Below are positions 33,818-39,018 of a stretch of DNA of 39,018 nt, piece by piece. A model generated the notes under the pieces. That model saw nothing but the letters and a program-made list of their open reading frames with translations. It ran no database searches and was not told the origin of the DNA. This stretch comes from Streptomyces olindensis (GTDB lineage Bacteria > Actinomycetota > Actinomycetes > Streptomycetales > Streptomycetaceae), in NCBI GenBank assembly GCA_000696115.1, contig JJOH01000100.1, positions 1-39,018 on the forward strand. The letters run 5' to 3'. The position numbers and the translations under genes are program-made. How positions within the stretch are numbered: the stretch's first letter is position 1; every line of letters starts with the position of its first letter.

Positions 33818-34227
33818 CCCCACCAGCCGACGAACGCCAGCGCATCCGCGACGCCATGGACTGCATCCTGGGCGGCACCCCCACCCACTCCAACGGCGCC
33901 CTCACCGTCGTCGCCCGGGCCGCCGAGGCACAGGTCCCGCGCAACGCCCTCACCCAGCGCCACCCCGACCTGCGCAACGAGTTCTACGCCCGCGTCCAGG
34001 ACCGCGGCGCCACCCCCGACGTCGAGCTCCGGCTGCGCGCCGAGATCGCCCGGCTCAAGAAGACCATCGCCAACAAGAACCGCGAACTCGCCCAACTCCG
34101 CACCGACACCACCGGCCTGATCCGGTCCCTGAACCAACTCACTGACGAAAACGACCAGTTGCGGCAGGCACATCAGCTCCCCACGGCCGAGGTGATCCCC
34201 CTGCGCCCTCCCTCCCCCCGGTTCTGA
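33814..34227 (+). CDS. DUF6262 family coiled-coil protein (TnpC-like)
   Basis: GTG 33814 overlaps the preceding stop (GTGA). 137 residues: VTPPADERQRIRDAMDCILG, GTPTHSNGALTVVARAAEAQ, VPRNALTQRHPDLRNEFYAR form a small DNA-binding-like helical domain. From residue about 70 a continuous coiled coil follows (LRLRAEIARLKKTIANKNRE, LAQLRTDTTGLIRSLNQLTD, ENDQLRQAHQL). The TPTHS-x-GALTV block and coiled coil are typical of DUF6262, found next to recombinase trios. The Tn554 TnpC protein plays an accessory role in orientation and efficiency of integration; a similar role is inferred. It is the only gene of the module that is intact as written. Confidence 0.78.
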   Translation: MTPPADERQRIRDAMDCILGGTPTHSNGALTVVARAAEAQVPRNALTQRHPDLRNEFYARVQDRGATPDVELRLRAEIARLKKTIANKNRELAQLRTDTTGLIRSLNQLTDENDQLRQAHQLPTAEVIPLRPPSPRF

Positions 34228-34403
34228 GAGCGCTCCGGCACGCACTGAGGCCCGTGCATCGTGAAACGTGCAGGTGAGGTGGGCTGGTGTGCGGACGAGT
34301 TGCCGTGCTCGTACTGGTCGGCGGCGGGTGTCCATGGTGAAGATCGTCTGCCCTGTCGGCTGAGGCGGTTCTCGGGTTCCGCTGCGCTTGTCGCGCGCCG
34401 AGC

Positions 34404-34600
34404 TGCAGCGGGACGGGCGGATACCAACCCTCACCGGGCCATCCGCAGGGCCGCAGTCCCGGTCGCGTCAGATCACGACGGCTGCATCGCCGCCGCCGAG
34501 CAGGACGACGTGCACCTCACCGACAGCAGCGAGGCCCTGCGCGTCCTGATCACGGAGATCAAGGCGGGCAGGGCCGATCATCTGCTGGAGCCCTGTCGGC
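34404..34600 (+). other. Coding-like stretch after the recombinase module, weakly DUF397-like
   Basis: A plus frame reads AVPVASDHDGCIAAAEQDDV, HLTDSSEALRVLITEIKAGR, ADHLLE. The C-x-x-x-AE-x-DDVHLTDS turn followed by a helix ending IKAGR-x-DHL recalls DUF397 regulators, but the start is absent and the match is loose. Nothing else is convincing between 34228 and 34603. Confidence 0.25.
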
Positions 34601-34603
34601 GGA

Positions 34604-35140
34604 CTACTGGCAGGTCCGGTAGCGGTATCCCGCCTGTACGTGATTCCCGTTCCGGTCGTCGAAGGTGTACTTGCCTTCCGAGTTCCGCTTGATCCTGAAT
34701 GTGTAGGATTCGCCCCGGAACTCCAGGTACAGGTCCTTGCCACGAGCGGTCGAACCGCCGGTCTTCACGAGTCGATTTCCCATGTAGTAGAAGATTTCCT
34801 TGGTGGCGTCGGAGCTGCTCACCTTCCGAATCCGGTAGTTCAGATCCTTGGTCGCCTGCGCTGTCTTCGGGCCGAAGATGCCGTCGGCCATCCTGTACGT
34901 GAACTTGCTGCCGTCCCTGTCGTACTCAGCCCCCATGGCCCACAGAATCTTCTGCCAGAAGCAGGTGGCGTTGGAGTTCTCGAAGGTGTACGTGTTGAGC
35001 ATCCCCTCGTCGTCCAGATCGTCGCCGTACCCGTCGTATCCGCGGATCCATCCGTCCGATGTCTTGGCCTCGGCAGGAACAGTGGATGCGGTCAGCGCAA
35101 TACCCAGGACGGCAAGGCTGGCAAGCATCTTCTTCTTCAC
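34604..35140 (-). CDS. Secreted peptidoglycan-binding-like protein
   Basis: GTG 35140 follows GGGGGAG and reads MKKKMLASLAVLGIALTAST with an AEA-K type cleavage site. The mature part (about 150 residues) contains FENSNATCFWQKILWAMGAE, ADGIFGPKTAQATKDLNYRI and a C-terminal basic beta region (FRGESYTFRIKRNSEGKYTF). The DGIFGP-x-T-x-A-x-KDLN block is the hallmark of peptidoglycan-binding type 1 repeats, which anchor proteins to the cell wall. Only one repeat and no catalytic domain are present; two Cys may form a disulfide. Lower GC and more Lys than its neighbours. Intact. Confidence 0.65.
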   Translation of the reverse strand: MKKKMLASLAVLGIALTASTVPAEAKTSDGWIRGYDGYGDDLDDEGMLNTYTFENSNATCFWQKILWAMGAEYDRDGSKFTYRMADGIFGPKTAQATKDLNYRIRKVSSSDATKEIFYYMGNRLVKTGGSTARGKDLYLEFRGESYTFRIKRNSEGKYTFDDRNGNHVQAGYRYRTCQ

Positions 35141-35311
35141 GTGCTCCCCCATGGATTGTGTGCGCGCCGCGGGTGCGGCAGGTGTGTCTGGACAGCCTGA
35201 AGGTCTTTCGGCGCACTGGGAACCTATAACCATTCAGGTTGAGCCCCGAGGGCTCTTTGACAGTCGGGCAGCCCGAGGGTGTCAAGCCCCGGGCTTTGTG
35301 GAGCGTGAGTT

Positions 35312-35665
35312 TCAGGTCGAGGGGCAGGTGGACTGGGTCCGGATCTTGATGCCGCTCATCCTGACGTCGTCGCTGAAGTGGAACGGTAGTGTTGGGGGGC
35401 AGGCACCAGTAGTAGGTCACGCTGTACTTGTCGTAGACGCGCAGGTAGACCCGGTCGTCGTTGCGGGTGTTCCGGACATAGGTGGCGGCGTAGCTCTTGG
35501 ATCCGAGGTCCTGGTAGGAGCTGGTGACGTCCTGGTACGCGGCCGTGGGCCGACCGTTGTTCCAGTCACTGTTGGTCAGGTAGAAGCAGACGCGAGGCCA
35601 GCCGCGCCGTTGTAGTCCCCGGCCGAGGCGGTGGGGGCGGTGGCCAGCCCAGCAGTGAGCGACTC
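35312..35665 (-). pseudogene. Broken paralogue of the 18.3-kb secreted protein
   Basis: Reads (minus strand) LATAPTASAGDYNG, shift near 35602, GWPRVCFYLTNSDWNNGRPT, AAYQDVTSSYQDLGSKSYAA, TYVRNTRNDDRVYLR, YYWCLPPNT, second shift near 35388, then PFHFSDDVRMSGIKIRTQST and CPST with TGA at 35314-35312. Side by side with the 18347-18757 product the core is almost identical. The signal peptide is cut near 35665 where the IS1182-type sequence begins. Two frameshifts and truncation make it non-functional as written. Confidence 0.75.
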
Positions 35666-35667
35666 TG

Positions 35668-36600
35668 TCGGGAATCTTGAAGACGGGCAGTTAATGATCG
35701 TGACGTTGCGTCAGGCTCGTGGGATGTCCCGCCGATGTTCCCCAGGAGCCCGACATGTCCCTCCCGTCTCACTCCGGATCGGAGATCCCGCCGCTGACCG
35801 CGCGGGTCGAGGGGGCCAGTAACCTTCATGGCACCACCGCGATGTGGATCCGCGACCGCCTCGACGGCCTGTGGAACGATGAGGACTTCGCCGCCTGGTA
35901 CCCGCGCGACGGCCGCCCCGGGCTCTCGCCCGCGCAGCTGGCCACCGTCTGCGGACTGCAGTATGTGATGAACCTGTCGGACCGCCAGGTCGCCGAGGCG
36001 GTGCGCTGCCGCATCGACTTCAAATACTCGCTGGGGCTGGAGCTGGACGACCCCGGCTTCCACCACAGCGTCCTGTCCGACTTCCGCGACCGGCTCACCG
36101 AGGGCGACCGCGCCGACCGCCTGCTGGGCCTTGCACTCACCCGGATCCGGCGGGCCGGCCTGCTCAAGGGCCGCGGCAAGCAGCGCACCGACTCCACACA
36201 CATCCTGTCCGCCGCACGGGAATCAACCCGCCTGGAGCTGGTTACCGAGGCGGTCCGCGCCGCCTTGGAGGTCGTGGCCCGCCATGCGCCGGACGTACTG
36301 GATGAGCTGGTGAGCGCCGAGTGGGCCGAACGCTACGGGCGACCGGTGCGACTGTGCTCCCAGCCCAGCCACCCCGTTGCCCGGCTCGAGCAGGTGGGCG
36401 CCGACGCCCGCGAGCTGCTCGAGCGCCTCTACGCATGCTTCCCCGGCGGCGCCCTTCCGGCGCAGGCCGAGGTGCTCCGGCAGATCCTGGTGCAGCACTT
36501 CCTGGTGGACGGGCGCGGAAGGCTGCGGCCGCGCAACGAGCGCGACGGCCGACCGCCCGCGCGGGTGCGGATCGAGTCGCCGTACGACCTGCTTGTCGAA
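35668..36600 (+). mobile_element. Truncated IS1182-family element (left part only)
   Basis: The element enters near 35668, inside the signal peptide of the secreted-protein paralogue, and ends abruptly near 36597 within the transposase. The left end region reads CTCTGTCGGGAATCTTGAAG. Without the right end no terminal repeats or target duplication can be checked. Confidence 0.6.
35755..36600 (+). pseudogene. IS1182-family transposase, N-terminal about 280 residues
   Basis: ATG 35755 lies seven bases after AGGAG. The sequence TTAMWIRDRLDGLWNDEDFA, YPRDGRPGLSPAQLATVCGL, QYVMNLSDRQVAEAVRCRID, FKYSLGLELDDPGFHHSVLS, DFRDRL and KGRGKQRTDSTHILSAARES are the standard N-terminal domain and first catalytic Asp region (TDSTH) of IS1182 transposases, which are about 480-550 residues. 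The family continues after SPYDLDARYS; here SPYDLL runs into unrelated sequence at about 36597. The second Asp and Glu are absent. Confidence 0.8.
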
Positions 36601-36696
36601 TGGGGAGATCTCGAACAGATAGGCGGCGCACCCCAGGAGGCCCACAGCCACTACAGCGCCAACAGCGATGGGGATTTTCACCTGTGTGGTGTTCAC
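36597..36696 (-). pseudogene. N-terminal stub of a membrane or exported protein
   Basis: GTG 36696 starts MNTTQVKIPIAVGAVVAVGL, LGCAAYLFEISPFDK, a single membrane helix or lipoprotein-like leader (GLLGC). It is cut at the IS1182 joint near 36597. A 17-codon frame (ATG at about 36754, MPHFRTRAYLRQLEKDD) ends three bases before this GTG and may be a coupled mini-gene or the end of another. Not functional as written. Confidence 0.4.
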
Positions 36697-36773
36697 GTCT
36701 CAGTCGTCCTTCTCGAGCTGCCTGAGGTACGCCCTCGTCCTAAAATGCGGCATGGACGTTCTCGCCAGCGTTG

Positions 36774-37230
36774 CTGAACCCTGCGCGCGGTCGCTGCGGA
36801 AGGGACCATCATGCGGGTGATCAACTGGTAGCCGAAATCCTGCTCCTCGGGGTCGGCCGAGCCAGCCCCCTGCCCGCGGTAGCGGCGCAGGCCGGTCAGC
36901 ACGTGGGTGTCGCCGGCCGCCGTCGCGACCGCGTGCTCGACAGTGAAACCCCAGCCCCCGGCTTCGGGCTCGAGACGGTGGACGTCCAGCAGGGACGCGG
37001 GCGCGGTGATCGGCAACAGTGTCAAACCGGCATACTCTCTCTTACTGTCAGGCCATAGAGGGGTGGCCTTGTGACCTGTAGCTGGGGGAGCTTGAGGGTG
37101 TCGCGGCGGTAGAGGAAGAGATCCATGACGCGGCCACCGTCCCAGAAGACGCCGTCAAGGACGCTGTGGACGACCTGGACGTCGACCGCATCGACGGGTC
37201 GGCCCCCCAGCCCAACGCCGACCTTTCCCA
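36774..37230 (-). pseudogene. Unrecognised coding-like stretch with frame change
   Basis: The minus strand reads VGLGGRPVDAVDVQVVHSVL, DGVFWDGGRVMDLFLYRRDT, LKLPQLQVTRPPLYGLTVRE. After a frame change near 37030 it continues LLPITAPASLLDVHRLEPEA, GGWGFTVEHAVATAAGDTHV, LTGLRRYRG, EEQDFGYQLITRM. Both stretches are protein-like with normal codon bias, and they continue from the methyltransferase without a stop. I cannot assign a family; they may be parts of one or two genes fused by deletion. Confidence 0.35.
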
Positions 37231-37645
37231 CCAACTCGAAAGTGCCGTCCTCCGCCACGGCGAGCAGGACTCGGGCGTACCCGCACAGCCAGCCCGACAG
37301 GGTGAGCAGGATCTTCCCGCCCGGCCGGGCCTGCGCCAGCAGGGCGGGCGGCACCGCGGAAGGAGCAGGCCGCCACGATCTGGCGAACTTGGCCTCGGGC
37401 CAGTACCCGTACAGGTCGTCCGCCACCGCCAGCGTCGGCGTGTACCCGCAGCCCTCAGAGGGCGCTCGCGGCCTGCTCCAGGCGGTGGGGGTCGACCTCG
37501 GTGCTGGTCGTCGGCGGAGCCGAGACGCTCGCACGCGAGCGCGGTGGAGTAGCCGGTGCCGGTGCCGATCTCCAGCACCGTGTGCCCCTCGCACACGTCG
37601 GCGTCCGCCCACAACAGCGGTTCTGGTCGTACGGCTTCTACGCCG
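37231..37645 (-). pseudogene. PCMT-type SAM methyltransferase, multiply frameshifted
   Basis: Joining frames gives LLWADADVCEGHTVLEIGTG, TGYSTALACERLG (SAM-binding motif I), STEVDPHRLEQAASAL (motif II acidic residue), EGCGYTPTLAVADDLYGYWP, IVAACSF, AVPPALLAQARPGGKILLTL, SGWLCGYARVLLAVAEDGTF. This is the core of protein-L-isoaspartate O-methyltransferase-like enzymes of the kind often linked to ribosomal peptide biosynthesis in actinobacteria. At least three single-base shifts (near 37520, 37465 and 37380) and loss of the N-terminus make it inactive as written. Such clustered indels in 400 bases are unusual. Confidence 0.7.
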
Positions 37646-37706
37646 CCTCGAGGCCGGGCAGGTGGACCGTGTGTGTGGTGGTGGGGGGAGAGAGAGCATC
37701 ACCCGC

Positions 37707-38275
37707 ATGTCCCACCAAATGATCTACCTCGGGCATCCCCAGGACGCCCTCGGTCTCCTCGGCGTCGCCGCGAAGAAGGCGAGCATCCCCGCGACCAGGG
37801 CGCTGGGCGCCTCCCAGACGGGCGGGTGCACGCCGCCCTCGGCGACGAGCAAGGTGCCGAGCGGCACCTTGGTGCCGCGGACGAACTGGTCGCGGACGGC
37901 CTCGGCGACGTCCCTGCGTGGGTGGACTACTTCGACGCCGCCGAGCACGTCGGCACCCGCGCGGTCTCCGCCCGCGACCTCACCGGCATCAGCCGGAACC
38001 GCCGCGCCAGTGACCACTTCACCGACGCGCTCGCGTTGCGCAGGCCCGGCTTCGACCGGGTGAAGGTCATGGACCGCATCGGCCTGGCCGCCGCGCTGTT
38101 CGCCGAGGGCGAGCCGGAACACGGCGCCGCCGCAGCCCACCAGGCACTGGACGAGGCCTTCCGCCTCAACACGGAGCTGGACGCCGCCGGCCCGCGCCGG
38201 ACCGGTGCGGTGGACGACGTCCGCACCCGCACGAAGGACCTCGCTGCGGCCCGGCCGACCACCGTGGCCGCCTGA
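37707..38275 (+). pseudogene. C-terminal TPR part of a Streptomyces regulator
   Basis: ATG 37707 (or the joint just before it) begins MSHQMIYLGHPQDALGLLGV, AAKKASIPATRALGASQTG. A one-base loss near 37825 leads to RVHAALGDEQGAERHLGAAD, ELVADGLGDVPAWVDYFDAA, EHVGTRAVSARDLTGISRNR, RASDHFTDALALRRPGFDRV, KVMDRIGLAAALFAEGEPEH, AAAAHQALDEAFRLNTELDA. The TPR-like helices and the WVDYFD-x-AEH block match the C-terminal half of large XRE-type regulators common in Streptomyces. The N-terminal HTH and first half are missing. Confidence 0.6.
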
Positions 38276-38280
38276 GACCA

Positions 38281-38595
38281 TCGACTCCACGGGCAAGCAC
38301 TTCCTACCCGGACCGCCGAACCAGCCATCCCGCGCCGTCCCGCGCATGGACGACGGCGACCCGCTGGCCGCGTACCACAAGGGGCGCCGCCCGCCCATGG
38401 ACGTCTGGCGCCGGCAACGCCCCCCGGCGGCCGCACCATCGCCGTGCCCGTCGACTTCACCGGCGGCGTGCGCAGCCGCTCCAGCTCCGAGACCCGCCTG
38501 CCCTCCGGCACCATCAGCGGCTCCGCCAAGGCCGGCGCGAGCGCCGCGTCCGCCCGGACGGTCACCCGGGCCACCGCCTCGTACAGGCGCATGGA
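38281..38595 (+). other. Unassigned coding-like stretch
   Basis: A frame after the regulator stop reads STGKHFLPGPPNQPSRAVPR, MDDGDPLAAYHKGRRPPMDV, W. Another then reads GRTIAVPVDFTGGVRSRSSS, ETRLPSGTISGSAKAGASAA to TAG 38602-38604. The pieces have good codon bias, but I cannot tell whether they form one frameshifted gene, and I recognise no family. Confidence 0.25.
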
Positions 38596-38640
38596 GCTGG
38601 TCTAGGTCCGCTGGGGGGTTCGCAGAACCCGTTCTGGGCG

Positions 38641-39018
38641 ATGGAAGAGGAACCGCAGAACCTCTACGAGATCGCCGAGACCGTCTTCAACGACGAACGC
38701 GACGGCTACACCGAGGAGTTCGAGGAGCTCACCGAGGTCTGGGGCGAGGACCTGCTCGTCCTCGACAAGGCCGAGCTGGTCGAAGGGTGGCGGGGCTTCG
38801 GCCTGGGACCGATGATCGCCGCGAACGCGTTGCGCCGCCTGGCGCCCGGCTGCCGCGCGGTGATGGTGCATCCCGCTCCGATCGACACAACGGGCATGAG
38901 CAAGGACGAGTGGGCCCGAGCCCGTGACCGTCTGCGCGAGCTCTGGTCGACGCTCGGGTTCGTCCCGTACGGCGACACCCCCTACATGATCTTCGCAACC
39001 TGCTGGGCCGACCCGGAG
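38641..39018 (+). CDS. GNAT-like hypothetical protein, open at the window end
   Basis: From ATG 38641 the frame is open to the last base: MEEEPQNLYEIAETVFNDER, DGYTEEFEELTEVWGEDLLV, LDKAELVEGWRGFGLGPMIA, ANALRRLAPGCRAVMVHPAP, RARDRLRELWSTLGFVPYGD. The V-x-x-GWRGFGLGPMIA stretch resembles the acetyl-CoA-binding R/Q-x-x-G-x-G/A loop of GNAT acetyltransferases, and the LW-x-x-LGFVP-x block fits the family's last strand. No ribosome site precedes the ATG, and the frame has sense upstream (GPLGGSQNPFW), so the true start may be lost or further upstream. The end lies outside the window. Confidence 0.5.
   Translation, partial: MEEEPQNLYEIAETVFNDERDGYTEEFEELTEVWGEDLLVLDKAELVEGWRGFGLGPMIAANALRRLAPGCRAVMVHPAPIDTTGMSKDEWARARDRLRELWSTLGFVPYGDTPYMIFATCWADPE

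Larger units (their letters stand above)
28496..34227 (+). mobile_element. Tn554-like module: three recombinase-type genes plus DUF6262
   Basis: Four plus-strand genes follow one another with GTGA overlaps at 29954, 31693 and 33814. The first and third are tyrosine-recombinase family, the second is related, and the fourth is a small coiled-coil DUF6262 protein. Tn554 and relatives carry the similar set TnpA-TnpB-TnpC and integrate without terminal inverted repeats. The borders are therefore not readable here: coordinates are those of the genes only. The left side abuts ISAs1 debris. No cargo gene is evident inside. Frameshifts in all three large genes suggest it is immobile as written. Confidence 0.65.

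Noticed and set aside
36700..36756. 17-codon frame ending three bases before the membrane stub
   Set aside because: Ribosome site is weak and the region is a patchwork of fragments; mentioned only within the stub entry.
1..39018. CRISPR arrays, tRNA or rRNA genes, telomere-type palindrome clusters
   Set aside because: No regularly spaced repeats, no cloverleaf or rRNA-like stretch, and no series of palindromes as at Streptomyces telomeres was seen by eye.

Overview
The window is very GC-rich with strong G/C bias at third codon positions. It holds a tap-tpg (telomere replication) remnant, DUF6207 and DUF6262 families, small secreted proteins with Streptomyces-type signal peptides, and actinobacterial insertion sequences. 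This points to Streptomyces or a close relative, in an accessory, probably arm- or plasmid-like region. No rRNA, tRNA or CRISPR array was seen.

Layout. 0-2 kb: catabolic pair on the minus strand (cyclase-family and fumarylacetoacetate-hydrolase-family proteins) preceded by a coupled mini-ORF. 2-4.2 kb: a frameshifted unknown gene and a broken tap-tpg operon. 4.2-5.1 kb: HTH-like/GntR regulator pair on the plus strand with a terminator. 5.2-9.3 kb: truncated genes around one intact gene for a HEPN/zinc-ribbon protein. 9.3-11.3 kb: an intact membrane-anchored PAS-GGDEF diguanylate cyclase. 11.5-15.3 kb: fragments, a DUF6207 gene, and a mutasome-like block with a Y-family polymerase homologue lacking part of its catalytic signature next to the C-terminal third of a DnaE. 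15.5-21.5 kb: ISAs1 debris, a run of secreted proteins, a two-gene operon broken by an intact 939-bp IS5-family element. 21.7-22.6 kb: a decayed second IS5-family element. 22.7-26.7 kb: an apparently intact three-gene operon encoding a LodA/GoxA-type quinoprotein oxidase, its LodB-type flavoprotein and a third unknown protein. 27-28.4 kb: a ricin-type lectin and ISAs1 debris. 28.5-34.2 kb: four overlapping genes, three tyrosine-recombinase-like and one DUF6262 coiled-coil protein, forming a Tn554-like module. 34.4-39 kb: secreted proteins, a truncated IS1182-family transposase, a multiply frameshifted methyltransferase, a regulator fragment and a gene that runs out of the window.

How it works together. 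Few units look functional as written: the FAH gene, the HEPN/zinc protein, the diguanylate cyclase, the lod-like operon, several secreted proteins, the 939-bp IS and the DUF6262 gene. Almost everything else is truncated or carries one or more single-base frameshifts. The density of single-base indels in otherwise coherent proteins (about fifteen) is the main caveat: it could be genuine decay of a recombination-prone region or indel errors in the assembly. Two nonsense substitutions and several precise truncation joints argue that at least part of the decay is real.
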